Source: Puniceibacterium sp. IMCC21224 (GTDB lineage Bacteria; Pseudomonadota; Alphaproteobacteria; Rhodobacterales; Rhodobacteraceae). Taken from it: a stretch of DNA of 64,000 nt. Shown piece after piece: positions 26,906 to 38,744 of this stretch. The notes beneath the pieces are model-generated. The model worked only from the letters and a program-made list of their open reading frames with translations, had not been told where the DNA came from and ran no database searches. The translations under genes and the position numbers were made by a program. The stretch's first letter is position 1. Each line of letters begins with the position of its first letter. The DNA is taken from positions 310,001-374,000 of the forward strand of contig NZ_LDPY01000001.1 in assembly GCF_001038505.1 (NCBI RefSeq), in the 5' to 3' direction.

Positions 26906-28582
26906 ATGAGCGTGAAAACCGACATTGAGATTGCGCGTGGTGCGGCAAAGCAACCGATTCAGGAGGTCGGCGCGCGGCTGGGGATCGGTACAGAGCATCT
27001 GCTGCCGTATGGGCATGACAAGGCCAAAGTGAGTCAGGCGTTTATCAATGGGCTGGCAGAGCGGCCCAATGGCAAGCTGATCCTTGTCACCGCGATCAAC
27101 CCGACGCCCGCAGGTGAGGGCAAGACCACGACCACCGTCGGTCTGGGTGATGGTCTGAACGCCATTGGCAAACGCGCCGCGATCTGCATTCGTGAGGCCA
27201 GCCTGGGTCCGAACTTTGGTATGAAGGGCGGCGCTGCCGGTGGTGGCTATGCGCAGGTTGTTCCGATGGAGGACATGAACCTGCATTTCACCGGCGATTT
27301 CCACGCCATCACCAGCGCTCACAACCTGCTGTCGGCGATGATCGACAATTCGATTTACTGGGGCAACCCGCTGGACATTGACACCCGCCGCGTCACCTGG
27401 CGCCGGGTGCTGGATATGAACGACCGGGCATTGCGCCAGATCACCGCCAGCCTTGGCGGGGTTGCCAATGGTTTTCCGCGCGAGGCGGGGTTCGATATCA
27501 CCGTTGCGTCCGAGGTCATGGCGATCCTGTGCTTGGCGCGTGATCTGGGCGATCTGCAGCAGCGGCTGGGTGACATGATCGTCGCCTACACCCGCGACAA
27601 GACCCCGGTTTATTGCCGCGATATCAAGGCTGACGGCGCAATGACTGTGCTGCTCAAGGACGCGATGCAGCCCAATCTGGTGCAGACGCTTGAGAATAAT
27701 CCGGCCTTTGTCCACGGTGGACCGTTCGCCAATATCGCCCATGGCTGCAATTCGGTGATCGCCACGACCACGGCGCTGAAGCTGGCGGATTACGTGGTGA
27801 CCGAAGCCGGGTTCGGCGCTGATCTGGGTGCCGAGAAGTTCATGAATATCAAGTGCCGCAAGGCCGGTCTGGCGCCCGATTGCGTCGTGCTGGTGGCGAC
27901 CGTGCGGGCAATGAAGATGAACGGCGGCGTGGCCAAGGGGGATCTGGCGGCCGAGAATGTCGGCGCGGTTGAGGCCGGTTGCGACAATCTGGGCCGCCAT
28001 ATCGAAAACCTCAAGGAGTTTGGCGTGCCGGTGGTCGTGGGGATCAACCACTTTTCCGGCGACACCGAGGCCGAGGTGCAGGCGGTGCGCGATTACGTGG
28101 CCGGGCAGGGCGCCGAGGCGATCCTGTGCAAACACTGGGCGCATGGGTCGGCGGGCATGACCGAAATGGCCACCCGCGTGGCCGAGATTGCCGATAGCGG
28201 TGTGTCACAGTTCCAGGTGCTGTATCCGGATGAAATGCCGCTGGCGGACAAGATCGACACCATCGCGCGACGGATCTATCGCGCTGACGGTGCAGTGATG
28301 GACGCGAAAATCCGCGCGCAACTGGCTGAGTGGGAGGCGCAGGGCCACGGCCACCTGCCTGTCTGCATGGCCAAGACGCAGTACTCATTCTCGACCGATC
28401 CGACGCAGCGCGGTGCCCCGACCGGGTTCGACATTCCGGTCCGCGAAGTGCGTCTGTCAGCCGGAGCCGGATTTGTCGTGGCGATCTGCGGCGAAATCAT
28501 GACCATGCCCGGCCTGCCCCGCTCCCCATCGGCCGAATCTATCCGCCTAAACAATGATGGCCAGATTGAAGGGTTGTTCTGA
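26906..28582 (+). CDS. fhs: Formate-tetrahydrofolate ligase
   Basis: 558 aa, the standard length. The ATP site is [19 protein letters not shown], and the family signature [27 protein letters not shown] is read from consecutive segments. It charges formate onto THF with ATP, feeding the serine cycle. ATG 26906 follows ggaggaaac. folD follows 188 bases downstream, and the pair converts formate to methylene-THF. Confidence 0.96.
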   Translation: MSVKTDIEIARGAAKQPIQEVGARLGIGTEHLLPYGHDKAKVSQAFINGLAERPNGKLILVTAINPTPAGEGKTTTTVGLGDGLNAIGKRAAICIREASLGPNFGMKGGAAGGGYAQVVPMEDMNLHFTGDFHAITSAHNLLSAMIDNSIYWGNPLDIDTRRVTWRRVLDMNDRALRQITASLGGVANGFPREAGFDITVASEVMAILCLARDLGDLQQRLGDMIVAYTRDKTPVYCRDIKADGAMTVLLKDAMQPNLVQTLENNPAFVHGGPFANIAHGCNSVIATTTALKLADYVVTEAGFGADLGAEKFMNIKCRKAGLAPDCVVLVATVRAMKMNGGVAKGDLAAENVGAVEAGCDNLGRHIENLKEFGVPVVVGINHFSGDTEAEVQAVRDYVAGQGAEAILCKHWAHGSAGMTEMATRVAEIADSGVSQFQVLYPDEMPLADKIDTIARRIYRADGAVMDAKIRAQLAEWEAQGHGHLPVCMAKTQYSFSTDPTQRGAPTGFDIPVREVRLSAGAGFVVAICGEIMTMPGLPRSPSAESIRLNNDGQIEGLF

Positions 28583-28770
28583 AACCGGGGCGGCACGGCA
28601 GGGGCGTCGAGCCCCCGCCGCACCGGCATCCCCCAAGGGGGTCTGCGCGCCCAGCCGCCTGTGGGTCGATCTGGGGCTGGTGGCAGAGCAGGACCCGCCG
28701 TACACAAGGCACCAAAGCGGCAGGCCCATGTACCGCAGCGCCCGAATTGCACCAAATGACAGGAGATCCG

Positions 28771-29673
28771 ATGACCGCAACGATTATTGATGGCAAGGCC
28801 TTTGCCGCCTCCGTCCGCGACAAGGTCGCGACACATGTTTCCGCCCTCAGGACTGATCACGGGATCATTCCCGGACTGGCCGTCGTGTTGGTGGGCGAAG
28901 ATCCCGCGAGCCAGGTTTATGTCCGTTCCAAAGGCAAGATGACGGTCGAAGTCGGGATGAATTCCTACGAGCACAAGCTGGAGGCCGACACCACCGAAGC
29001 GGATCTGCTGGCCGTGGTCGACAAGCTGAACAAAGATCCGGCAGTGCATGGCATTCTGGTGCAGCTTCCCCTGCCGGCCCATCTCGATTCTGATCTGGTG
29101 ATCAACGCGATTGATCCGGCCAAGGATGTGGATGGGTTCCATATCTCGAATGTCGGCCTGTTGGGCACCGGGCAGAAATCAATGGTGCCTTGCACACCGC
29201 TGGGGTCGCTGATGATGCTGCGCGAACATCACGGCAGCCTGTCGGGGATGAATGCCGTGGTGCTGGGTCGGTCCAACATCGTGGGCAAACCGATGGCGCA
29301 GTTGTTGCTGAACGACAGTTGCACGGTGACGATTGCGCATTCCCGCACCCGCGATCTGGCGGATGTGGTACGTAGGGCCGATATCGTCATCGCCGCTGTG
29401 GGGCGTCCGCAGATGGTACCGGGCGACTGGATCAAACGGGGCGCGACGGTCATCGACGTTGGCATCAACCGCATCGACGCGCCGGAAAAGGGCGAAGGCA
29501 AGACTCGGCTGGTTGGGGATGTCGATTTTGACAGCTGTGCGCAGGTCGCAGGCGCAATTACCCCGGTTCCGGGTGGTGTCGGTCCGATGACCATCGCGTG
29601 CCTGCTGGCAAACACTGTAACCGCCTGCTGCCGCGCCAATGGCCTGCCCGAACCGGAAGATCTAACTGTCTGA
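28771..29673 (+). CDS. folD: Bifunctional methylene-THF dehydrogenase / methenyl-THF cyclohydrolase
   Basis: 300 aa from ATG 28771 (aggag site upstream). Key segments are [14 protein letters not shown] with the catalytic Lys region, [26 protein letters not shown] for NADP binding, and [15 protein letters not shown] at the C-terminus. It interconverts formyl-, methenyl- and methylene-THF, completing the formate-to-serine-cycle link. The 188 bases between fhs and folD show no gene and no clear terminator. Confidence 0.96.
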   Translation: MTATIIDGKAFAASVRDKVATHVSALRTDHGIIPGLAVVLVGEDPASQVYVRSKGKMTVEVGMNSYEHKLEADTTEADLLAVVDKLNKDPAVHGILVQLPLPAHLDSDLVINAIDPAKDVDGFHISNVGLLGTGQKSMVPCTPLGSLMMLREHHGSLSGMNAVVLGRSNIVGKPMAQLLLNDSCTVTIAHSRTRDLADVVRRADIVIAAVGRPQMVPGDWIKRGATVIDVGINRIDAPEKGEGKTRLVGDVDFDSCAQVAGAITPVPGGVGPMTIACLLANTVTACCRANGLPEPEDLTV

Positions 29674-29755
29674 GTGCTTAGCCCGAAGGAGTGGCGGTGG
29701 TTTGCCCGCCAGCCAGAAGGTCAGAGCGCGTTGCGATGCAAATGGCATGCGAATA

Positions 29756-29778
29756 TCCCGGTCTGTCAAAGGCCGGGA
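29756..29778. terminator. Weak hairpin between folD and yaaA
   Basis: An inverted repeat tcccgg / ccggga (29756-29761 and 29773-29778) has an 11-base loop. It lies 82 bases after the folD stop within a 184-base gap that holds nothing else recognisable. The absence of a T-run makes termination uncertain. Confidence 0.3.
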
Positions 29779-29857
29779 TTGAACGGCTAGACCTCGGGGC
29801 ACAAAGCTATAGAACGAATGCTGCTTCGCCTGCCTGATAAAAGTTTGGGACCCAGAT

Positions 29858-30619
29858 ATGCTGATTTTGCTGTCGCCAGCGAAAAGACTGAACGAAACGC
29901 GCGCGTTGGGACGTGCGACCACCACTCCTAGGTTCATCGAAGAAGCGGAAGAGATTGTAAGCGTTGCCCGAAACTGGTCACCAGAACAAATCTCGGATTT
30001 GATGAAAGTCTCACCCGGGATTGCTCAGCTTAACGTGGATCGCTTTGCCTCTTGGTCACGCGAGTCGATGTCGGGGCAGGCGGCGGGCAATATATTTGAT
30101 GGCGACGTTTACAGATTTCTTGAAATTGAGACGCTGGATGAGGTTGCACGCACCGAAGCCACGAGGCGTCTGAGAATATTGTCAGGGTTGTATGGTTTAT
30201 TGCGGCCAACGGACGATGTATGCGCGTACCGCCTTGAGATGGGCCGCAAACTGCCAGGGCACGAAAAGGCGAACCTCTACCAGTTTTGGGGTAAAAAGAT
30301 TGCTCAGGCGATCGTTCAGGATGCGCGTGACCTCAAATCAGACATTCTGCTTAACCTGGCATCGGATGAATACGCCAAGTCAGTCGACCGGTCTGCATTG
30401 GATGGACTGACCGTGATTGATCCACGCTTTGAAGAGGACCGCCAGGGAACGCGAAAGGTGATTTCCGTCTCGGCAAAACGGGCCAGAGGCGCAATGGCGC
30501 GCTGGGTCTTGGAATTTGGCATTTCCGCGCCGAGTGAGTTGAAAACATTCGATATGGGCGGATATGTGTTCGATCCTGAGGCTTCGAGTCTGGAACGTCC
30601 AGTGTTTGTGCGTGCTTGA
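29858..30619 (+). CDS. yaaA: YaaA-family peroxide stress protein (DUF328)
   Basis: 253 aa. The family N-terminus MLILLSPAKRLNET and the conserved YGLLRPTDDVCAYRLEMG, YQFWGKKI, NLASDEYAKSVD and VISVSAKRARGAMARW are all present. In E. coli YaaA lowers intracellular iron damage during peroxide stress and binds DNA. It is a single gene, convergent with recQ; the 116 bases between them show no clear terminator. Confidence 0.92.
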   Translation: MLILLSPAKRLNETRALGRATTTPRFIEEAEEIVSVARNWSPEQISDLMKVSPGIAQLNVDRFASWSRESMSGQAAGNIFDGDVYRFLEIETLDEVARTEATRRLRILSGLYGLLRPTDDVCAYRLEMGRKLPGHEKANLYQFWGKKIAQAIVQDARDLKSDILLNLASDEYAKSVDRSALDGLTVIDPRFEEDRQGTRKVISVSAKRARGAMARWVLEFGISAPSELKTFDMGGYVFDPEASSLERPVFVRA

Positions 30620-30735
30620 TCAGAGCAATATTAGTTCGTTTCCCACTGCTGTCGGCGCATTCGGCGATAGTAACCAGAGCCGATACTTGCGCCGAACCGT
30701 TTCCTGCTCAGTCGGCCAGATACAGGTAGCCGGAT

Positions 30736-32805
<2,070 letters not shown>

Positions 32806-32959
32806 GGGCGAAGAACCTGTCCGTTTTCAAGAAAAACTGCTCTGAGCCGCACAATCACATACTAAGAATCGGGGAACAAGAGCCGCCGCCCACAAAATAG
32901 GCCGTGTCTTCTTCTCTTTCTAAATACGCAAAATCCGGCAGATCCGCCCGCGCCGCGTC

Positions 32960-33253
32960 TCAGTAGCTAAAAAACAGCGCGGCATTATTGGCCAGGACGA
33001 TGCGCAGCGCATAGACCGCGATCAACACCACCAGCGGCGCCAGATCCAACCCTCCCATGGGCGGCAGAACACTGCGAATCCTTGAATAAAGCGGTTCGAG
33101 CAAGCGGTTCAGCCCATCCCAAATCTGCGCGACAAGGGGCTGACGCAGGTTCAGCACCTGAAAATTGATCAGCCAGGACATGATCACATGGGCGATGATA
33201 AAGAACCACACGATGTCCAACAACAACATGAGGATCTGGAACAGGGATTGCAT
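32960..33253 (-). CDS. YggT-family membrane protein
   Basis: 97 aa from ATG 33253. Two hydrophobic segments (LFQILMLLLDIVWFFIIAHVIMSWL and LAPLVVLIAVYALRIVL) flank the loop RLLEPLYSRIRSVLPPMGGLDLAP, the YggT signature. It is an inner-membrane protein; family members have been linked to osmotic or cell-division functions without a firm mechanism. An in-frame extension upstream to 33442 overlaps the next gene and is not used. Confidence 0.9.
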   Translation of the reverse strand: MQSLFQILMLLLDIVWFFIIAHVIMSWLINFQVLNLRQPLVAQIWDGLNRLLEPLYSRIRSVLPPMGGLDLAPLVVLIAVYALRIVLANNAALFFSY

Positions 33254-33395
33254 GTGGTTTGGTCCTTTTGGATGGCAACGCGCTATTGGGCGCATCAGAC
33301 CTATGCGCGCAGAGCCCAAAGGGCAAGAGTGCCGCGAGGTCTTGGTTGACGCGGGCCACCTCAGGGTAACGATGCCGCAAAACCAAGGAGCGCCG

Positions 33396-33932
33396 ATGTA
33401 CCCCTTTATTCGCATGATCAAGGAAGTTTTCGTCAACCGCAACGCTCCGCCACTGGGGGTGGGCGAGGTACATGTATCGCATCACATTTGCTGGCCTTGG
33501 GACATTGACCTGTGGATGGAGTTGAACAATGGGCGCACGCTGACACTGTATGATCTGGGCCGGATTCCGCTGGCGCAGCGCAGTGGATTGCCGGGCTTGT
33601 TGCGCCGCGAACGGTGGGGCCTGACCATGGCGGGCGCGGTGGTGCGGTATCGCCGCCGGGTACGAACCTTTGACCGGATCGAGATGCGCTCGCGATTGTT
33701 GTGCTGGGACGCGCGGTTCATGTATCTCGAACAAAGCATGTGGAAAACTGACGGCGAGTGTGCCAGCCATGCAATCTATCGCGGCGCGGTGACTGATCGC
33801 AACGGCATTGTGTCCACTGATCGGCTGATGAGCGGGATGGGTCTGAACGTGCCGTCCCCGCCAATGCCGGACTGGGTGAAAAGCTGGCTCGCCGCCGAGG
33901 ATCAGCGTCCCTGGCCCCCGATGCAGGACTGA
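33396..33932 (+). CDS. Acyl-CoA thioesterase-like (hotdog fold, THEM6-like) protein
   Basis: 178 aa from ATG 33396 (aaggag upstream). The region HHICWPWDIDLWMELNNGRTLTLYDLGR carries the hotdog helix Asn-Asn-Gly and matches 4-hydroxybenzoyl-CoA-thioesterase-like proteins. The C-terminal half has SRLLCWDARFMYLEQSMW. It is cytoplasmic and the substrate is unknown. It is divergent from yggT and 84 bases ahead of the MFS gene. Confidence 0.8.
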   Translation: MYPFIRMIKEVFVNRNAPPLGVGEVHVSHHICWPWDIDLWMELNNGRTLTLYDLGRIPLAQRSGLPGLLRRERWGLTMAGAVVRYRRRVRTFDRIEMRSRLLCWDARFMYLEQSMWKTDGECASHAIYRGAVTDRNGIVSTDRLMSGMGLNVPSPPMPDWVKSWLAAEDQRPWPPMQD

Positions 33933-34015
33933 CGCGCATTCGCCACAGTTTGGCCAGGGCGGCCTTGCACCCGACCGCGTCACAGGCTCATATCGCGGCC
34001 AGATCGGGGGGCATC

Positions 34016-35386
34016 ATGACAACGGCAACGACAGGCGACGCGCCGGACCTCCGCGCCAGCACCATGCGGCGGCGGATCTGGGGCTGGTTCTTTTTCGACT
34101 GGGCCAGCCAGCCTTACAACACATTGCTGATCACCTTTATTTTTGCGCCGTATGTCAAGGAACTGATCGGCGACGGTGCGGTGGCCCAGACCGCCTGGGG
34201 ATTTGGAATCGCCGCCGCCGGGATCGTGATCGCGTTGCTTGCGCCGGTGCTGGGCGCGCTGGCGGACACGGGCGGTAGTCGGATGCGCTGGATTTGGCTC
34301 TTTTCTCTGATGTATGTCGCGGGATCGGGGATGCTCTGGTTCGCGGCGCCCGGCGATTTCAACCTTGTTCTGACGCTGATATTCTTTGCGCTTGGCCTGA
34401 TCGGGATGGAGTTCGCCACCATTTTTACCAATTCGATGCTGCCGGATCTGGGGCCACGGGAACAGATCGGGCGGATTTCCGGCAACGGCTGGGCCTTTGG
34501 CTATGTCGGCGGGCTGATCACGCTGGTGTTGATGCTGGTGTTCTTTGCTGAAAGCGCGGCCACCGGAAAAACCTTTGTTGGTCTAACGCCGCTGTTCGGA
34601 CTCGACCCGGAGATGCGCGAAGGCACCCGGTTTGTCGGGCCGCTGACGGCGATCTGGTACGCCGTGTTTATGATACCGTTCTTTGTCTTTGTCCGCGACC
34701 CACGGGCGGGACCGGCACCCAAAGGTGCGGTGAAGCGCGCCCTGAGCGGCCTGCAATCAACCTTGAAATCCCTGCCAAAGACTCCGTCGCTGTTGGCCTA
34801 TCTTGCCTCTTCGATGTTCTACCGTGATGCGTTGAACGGCATGTATGCGTTCGGCGGCATTTATGCCGCCGGGGTGCTGGGATGGTCGGTGGTCGACACC
34901 GGCATTTTTGGCATTCTGGCTATCGTGTCGGGCGCGGTCTTTGCCTGGCTGGGCGGTATGGCTGACACGCGCTTCGGGCCAAAACCGGTGATTACCGTCT
35001 GCATCGTGATCCTGACCGGCGTGGCGGTGTCGATTGTTCTGGTATCGCGTGACTCGGTCTTTGGCGTGGCGCAGGCTCCGGGGTCGACTCTGCCCGACCT
35101 GATCTTTTACGCGCTTGGCGCACTGATCGGCGCGGCGGGTGGGGTAATTCAGTCGGCCAGCCGCACGATGATGGTTCGTCAGGCCAACCCAGGGCGAATG
35201 ACCGAAGCGTTTGGCCTCTACGCTTTGTCCGGCAAGGCGACCAGCTTTCTGGCACCAATGTTGATCGGGGTGGCGACCTGGGTCAGCGGATCACAGCAAT
35301 TCGGCGTGAGCCCGCTGATCGGGCTTTTCGTCATAGGGTTGGTTCTGTTACTCTGGGTGAAACCAGACGGAGACCGAGCAGCATGA
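34016..35386 (+). CDS. MFS transporter, UMF1/Atg22-like
   Basis: 456 aa with about 12 membrane segments. The UMF1 signature is WGWFFFDWASQPYNTLLITFIFAPYV at the first helix, followed by GSRMRWIWLFSLMYVAGSGM and a late motif GGVIQSASRTMMVRQANPGR. Atg22-like proteins export amino acids in yeast; bacterial substrates are unknown. ATG 34016 follows gggggg. Its stop overlaps the mepA start (ATGA). Confidence 0.88.
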   Translation: MTTATTGDAPDLRASTMRRRIWGWFFFDWASQPYNTLLITFIFAPYVKELIGDGAVAQTAWGFGIAAAGIVIALLAPVLGALADTGGSRMRWIWLFSLMYVAGSGMLWFAAPGDFNLVLTLIFFALGLIGMEFATIFTNSMLPDLGPREQIGRISGNGWAFGYVGGLITLVLMLVFFAESAATGKTFVGLTPLFGLDPEMREGTRFVGPLTAIWYAVFMIPFFVFVRDPRAGPAPKGAVKRALSGLQSTLKSLPKTPSLLAYLASSMFYRDALNGMYAFGGIYAAGVLGWSVVDTGIFGILAIVSGAVFAWLGGMADTRFGPKPVITVCIVILTGVAVSIVLVSRDSVFGVAQAPGSTLPDLIFYALGALIGAAGGVIQSASRTMMVRQANPGRMTEAFGLYALSGKATSFLAPMLIGVATWVSGSQQFGVSPLIGLFVIGLVLLLWVKPDGDRAA

Positions 35387-36318
35387 TCCGCACACTGATG
35401 GCCCTGTCCCTGATGTCCGCACTCGCGGCATGCGGATCGCGACCCGCATCCGACACCCAGAGCAGCCTGACGGCGGTCTATGCCTCGCCTGTGGGCGGCG
35501 TCGTGTCGTCGAAAAGTGCCAAACAGCTCTTCGGCGCGCAATCCCGCGCCTCTGCGCAATCTTCGGCGCCCTTTGGCAGCTATGCGCGCGGATGTGCCGC
35601 CGGCAATGTGCAACTGGCCCAGAGTGGCCCGACCTGGCAGGCGATGCGGCTGTCGCGCAACCGCAATTGGGGCCAGCCGCAGACAATCGACTTTATCCAG
35701 GACCTATCGCGCAAGGCGGCGCGGCAGCCCGGATGGTCCGGGCTTTATGTCGGTGACATCAGCCAGCCCAAGGGTGGGCCCATGCTGACTGGTCACGCCA
35801 GCCACCAGATTGGTCTGGATGCGGATATCTGGATGCTGCCGCCGAAATCGTTATCGCTGAACGCCTCGGAACGCGAATCGATCTCCTCAATCTCGATGCA
35901 GCGCGCCAAGGGGGCCTATGTCAACGGCAGTTGGACCCGCGCCCATCACGAGATCATCAAGGCCGCCGCCAGCGATCCGCGTGTGGCCCGGATTTTCATC
36001 TTTCCCGGCGCCAAAGTGCAGATGTGCAAAGACGAAACCGGTGACCGGCGCTGGCTGAACAAGGTGCGGCCATGGTATGGTCACCACTATCACTTCCACG
36101 TGCGGCTCTCTTGTCCCAAGGGGGCGACGGGCTGTGTAAATCAGGCCGCGCCGCCCGCCGGGGACGGCTGCGCCGATGCACAATCCTGGGTGAACAACAT
36201 CCTGAACCCGCCGCCTGCCAAGCCACGCGACCCCAATGCACCCAAGCCTCAACCGAAACGCGAATTGACTCTCGCTGATCTACCCAACCAATGCTCTGGC
36301 GTTCTAGCCTCTCGTTAG
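35383..36318 (+). CDS. mepA: Penicillin-insensitive murein endopeptidase MepA
   Basis: 311 aa. An N-terminal lipoprotein-like signal ends [10 protein letters not shown], with C17 as the possible lipid-modified Cys. The M74/LAS metallopeptidase signatures are visible: [15 protein letters not shown] (zinc ligands His and Asp) and [15 protein letters not shown] (zinc His). Cysteine pairs around CPKGATGC and GDGCADAQ suit the disulfides of the family. It cleaves D-Ala-meso-DAP crosslinks in the periplasm and overlaps the MFS gene by four bases. Confidence 0.93.
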   Translation: MIRTLMALSLMSALAACGSRPASDTQSSLTAVYASPVGGVVSSKSAKQLFGAQSRASAQSSAPFGSYARGCAAGNVQLAQSGPTWQAMRLSRNRNWGQPQTIDFIQDLSRKAARQPGWSGLYVGDISQPKGGPMLTGHASHQIGLDADIWMLPPKSLSLNASERESISSISMQRAKGAYVNGSWTRAHHEIIKAAASDPRVARIFIFPGAKVQMCKDETGDRRWLNKVRPWYGHHYHFHVRLSCPKGATGCVNQAAPPAGDGCADAQSWVNNILNPPPAKPRDPNAPKPQPKRELTLADLPNQCSGVLASR

Positions 36319-37238
36319 CCGCGGCGCTGGCAATATTCTTTGCTTGTGTGTCAGATGCCGGATCACCCGGACCGGCACAGCATGTAGGGAGCTTTGTCTG
36401 GCGCAGCGATGACCCGGATTTTGGCGGTTTTTCCGGCATTGAGCTTAGCGCCGATGGGGCGGATTTTGTCGTCATTAATGATCGCGCGCGCACCCTGACG
36501 GGACGCCTGATCCGCAGGGATGGCAGGATTGTCAGCGCCCAAATTGAACCGCTGACACCGTTGCGCGGGGTCAAGGGTGAGATTCAGCCGCAGCGCTATG
36601 CCGATTCCGAGGGGCTCGCGATCGGGTCCGATGGTCGGATGTTTGTGTCCTTTGAGGGCACGCACCGGATCTGGTCATATACCACGCCCGAGGCTGCCGC
36701 TTGGTTGCCGCGCGCCGATGCGTTCAGCACTTTTGAAAGAAACGGCGGGATGGAAGCGCTGGCCATAGACGATCACGGCTGGCTCTATACTCTGCCAGAG
36801 CGGTCGGGCGCGTTGAACCGGGCGTTCCCGATCTACCGCTATCGCGACGGCGACTGGGATCAGCCCTTTGCGCTGCATCGCGACGGCGGCTTTCTTCCTG
36901 TGGGCGCGGATTTTGGTCCTGACGGGCTGTTTTACCTGTTGGAACGCGAATTTACCGGGCTTGGCTTTCGGTCACGGGTGCGTCGGTTCACTATCACCGA
37001 AACCCAGCTGACCGGGGGCGAAATCCTGCTGGAAACCACCACCGGAACCCATGACAACCTCGAAGGGTTGGCGGTTTGGCGTGATACCCTGGGGCAGATT
37101 CGGCTGACAATGATTGCGGACGACAATTTCAAATTTTTCCAGCGCACAGAGATTGTCGAATACCTGCTACCCAACGACGCCAGGTCCCCCGCCTTGCGCG
37201 CCCTGCCGCAAGAGGGTAAAGCCCGCCCGTCCCCATAA
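36291..37238 (+). CDS. Esterase-like activity of phytase family protein (exported)
   Basis: 315 aa starting inside the end of mepA (28-base overlap). The export signal is [22 protein letters not shown] six-bladed propeller-like fold follows, with [61 protein letters not shown] and [12 protein letters not shown]. Acidic loop residues would bind calcium as in phytase-like proteins. The catalytic activity is not established for this family; the assignment is by the conserved blade pattern. Confidence 0.82.
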   Translation: MLWRSSLSLAAALAIFFACVSDAGSPGPAQHVGSFVWRSDDPDFGGFSGIELSADGADFVVINDRARTLTGRLIRRDGRIVSAQIEPLTPLRGVKGEIQPQRYADSEGLAIGSDGRMFVSFEGTHRIWSYTTPEAAAWLPRADAFSTFERNGGMEALAIDDHGWLYTLPERSGALNRAFPIYRYRDGDWDQPFALHRDGGFLPVGADFGPDGLFYLLEREFTGLGFRSRVRRFTITETQLTGGEILLETTTGTHDNLEGLAVWRDTLGQIRLTMIADDNFKFFQRTEIVEYLLPNDARSPALRALPQEGKARPSP

Positions 37239-37280
37239 GGGGGCCAAGTTCCCGCAACCTTGCAAAAACGGGTTTATCCT

Positions 37281-37910
37281 ATGACGCGACACCACTTTCC
37301 CGGCATTCTGGCCATGGCGGCCATTGTCTTTGCCTCTAACATCCTCGTGCAGTTCCTGTTTGGAAACTGGCTGACATGGGGCGCCTTTACCTATCCGCTG
37401 GCCTTTTTGGTCACAGACCTGATGAACCGTCTCTATGGCGCGCCCGCAGCGCGCCGCGTGGTGTTTGCGGGCTTTATCGTTGGTATCCTCTGCTCTCTGA
37501 TCGGCACTCAGATCGTCGGTGACTTCGGTCCGCTGGTCACGCTGCGCATTGCACTTGGATCGGGCATTGCATTCCTGACAGCACAACTGCTGGACGTTGC
37601 GGTGTTCGACCGTCTGCGCGGCGGCGCCTGGTGGCGTGCGCCGCTGGCCTCGACCTTGATTGGATCGTCGGTTGATACCACGCTGTTCTTTACGATCGCC
37701 TTTTCCGGCGCGCTGACATGGCTCGAACCACTCAACGACGTTTCATGGGCTGCCGAAGCCATGCCGTTGCTGGGTCTGGGACCAATGGCGCCGTTGTGGG
37801 TTTCGCTCGCTGTGGCGGATTGGGGGGTAAAGCTGGGCCTCGCGCTGTTGGCACTGATCCCGTTCCGACTGATCGTTTTGAAGGCGCTTGGTGAAAAATC
37901 TACCGCCTGA
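37281..37910 (+). CDS. yhhQ: Queuosine precursor transporter (YhhQ/VUT family)
   Basis: 209 aa from ATG 37281, with six membrane segments. Family signatures are TYPLAFLVTDLMNRLYG, ARRVVFAGF and SSVDTTLFFTIAF. It imports queuine, preQ0 or preQ1 for tRNA modification. TTG 37260 would add seven residues and is less likely. No preQ1 riboswitch pattern could be fitted upstream. Confidence 0.92.
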   Translation: MTRHHFPGILAMAAIVFASNILVQFLFGNWLTWGAFTYPLAFLVTDLMNRLYGAPAARRVVFAGFIVGILCSLIGTQIVGDFGPLVTLRIALGSGIAFLTAQLLDVAVFDRLRGGAWWRAPLASTLIGSSVDTTLFFTIAFSGALTWLEPLNDVSWAAEAMPLLGLGPMAPLWVSLAVADWGVKLGLALLALIPFRLIVLKALGEKSTA

Positions 37911-37973
37911 TCGAAAAAACGCTTTGTGATTTGGCACACCCGTGCAAGCCTGAGAGGGTAATCAACAAAGCGA

Positions 37974-38104
37974 AAGGAGGTGTCTCAGTGTCTAGAGAAA
38001 CATTGGAGAGAGGTGTCGGAACAGTTTGGAGGACCGCGCCCTAGGGCAGCCCCTAAGGTGAAGTTCAACCGGATTGGTGTGTGCCTAACCGGCCCCACCT
38101 CCTT
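37974..38104 (+). ncRNA. Probable small structured RNA carrying an 18-codon reading frame
   Basis: In the 301 bases between yhhQ and arfB, aaggaggtg (37974-37982) is exactly complementary to cacctcctt (38096-38104) and would close an RNA of about 131 bases. A strong intrinsic terminator follows at once (38112-38140). Inside, an ideal Shine-Dalgarno (the 5' strand of that stem) precedes GTG 37988, which opens 18 codons and ends TAG 38044. Folding would hide this ribosome site. The palindrome gccctagggc spans the stop. No match to SRP RNA, 6S RNA or tmRNA hallmarks was seen. Confidence 0.5.
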
Positions 38105-38111
38105 ATTCTCG

Positions 38112-38140
38112 AAGGGCCGTCCACAATTGGGCGGCCCTTT
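38112..38140 (+). terminator. Intrinsic terminator after the putative small RNA
   Basis: Stem aagggccg / cggccctt (38112-38119 and 38132-38139) extends inward through a T-G wobble, two C-G pairs and an A-T pair to about 12 bp around a 4-base loop, then a short T-run. It separates the small-RNA locus from arfB. Confidence 0.75.
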
Positions 38141-38211
38141 CAGTTTGCGTATCGGCTGTATATATAGCGTCAGCGTTTCCCGTCTCGGGCAGAGTGCAGA
38201 TGAGGAATGAC

Positions 38212-38634
38212 ATGCTCAGGATCAACGATCAGATTGGCATTGAGGACTGGGAACTTAGCGAACAGTTCGTCCGTTCCTCCGGTCCTGGTGGCCAGAACGT
38301 CAACAAGGTCTCGACGGCGGTCGAACTGCGGTTTGAGGCCGAACGCTCGCCCCACCTGCCGACCGCGGTCAAGATCCGGCTGCGCAAGCTGGCAGGACGC
38401 CGTTGGACCAAAGAGGGCGCGCTGATCCTTCAGGTCGAAGAGACCCGCAGCCAGGCCCGCAACCGCGAGATCGCCCGCGAACGGCTGGTAGACCTGATCC
38501 TGCGCGCATTGGAGCGGCCCAAGCGGCGTATCCCCACCAAACCGACGTTCGGCGCCAAGAAACGCCGCCTCAAGGCCAAGAAGGAGCGCGGAGAGGTCAA
38601 AGCTCTGCGCGGCCGGATCGAAGGCGACAGCTGA
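38212..38634 (+). CDS. arfB: Alternative ribosome-rescue factor ArfB (peptidyl-tRNA hydrolase)
   Basis: 140 aa from ATG 38212 behind gaggaa. The GGQ motif lies in RSSGPGGQNVNKVSTAVELRF, as in class I release factors. The C-terminal tail is strongly basic (PTFGAKKRRLKAKKERGEVKALRGR) and enters the mRNA channel of stalled ribosomes. It hydrolyses peptidyl-tRNA on non-stop ribosomes. An in-frame ATG at 38200 is possible but badly spaced. Confidence 0.94.
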   Translation: MLRINDQIGIEDWELSEQFVRSSGPGGQNVNKVSTAVELRFEAERSPHLPTAVKIRLRKLAGRRWTKEGALILQVEETRSQARNREIARERLVDLILRALERPKRRIPTKPTFGAKKRRLKAKKERGEVKALRGRIEGDS

Positions 38635-38744
38635 TTCAGCGAGGCTCGATCACTTCCCGGGCAGGACGTCACATCGCCACCCGCGGCTGAGGAGGACGCG
38701 CTCTGCGCGAACGACGAGGTATCATGGGCGCGCGCGCCGCAGGA

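Noticed and set aside
26219..28144. 641-codon open frame antisense to fhs
   Set aside because: It is a mirror of a strongly conserved gene in high-GC DNA, has low-complexity His/Arg-rich translation and no ribosome site. The same reasoning removes long frames antisense to xoxF (8263-9648) and mtkAB (20741-22399).
37239..37280. preQ1 riboswitch before the queuosine precursor transporter
   Set aside because: The leader is too short, and the hairpin with A-rich pseudoknot tail cannot be fitted.
38060..38100. gttcaacc segment that resembles a tRNA T-loop
   Set aside because: No matching 5-bp T-stem, acceptor stem or anticodon arm can be drawn around it.
37980..38210. 76-codon frame running through the putative small RNA and its terminator
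   Set aside because: Its start lies inside the Shine-Dalgarno sequence and it reads through a strong terminator hairpin. The translation shows no protein-like pattern.
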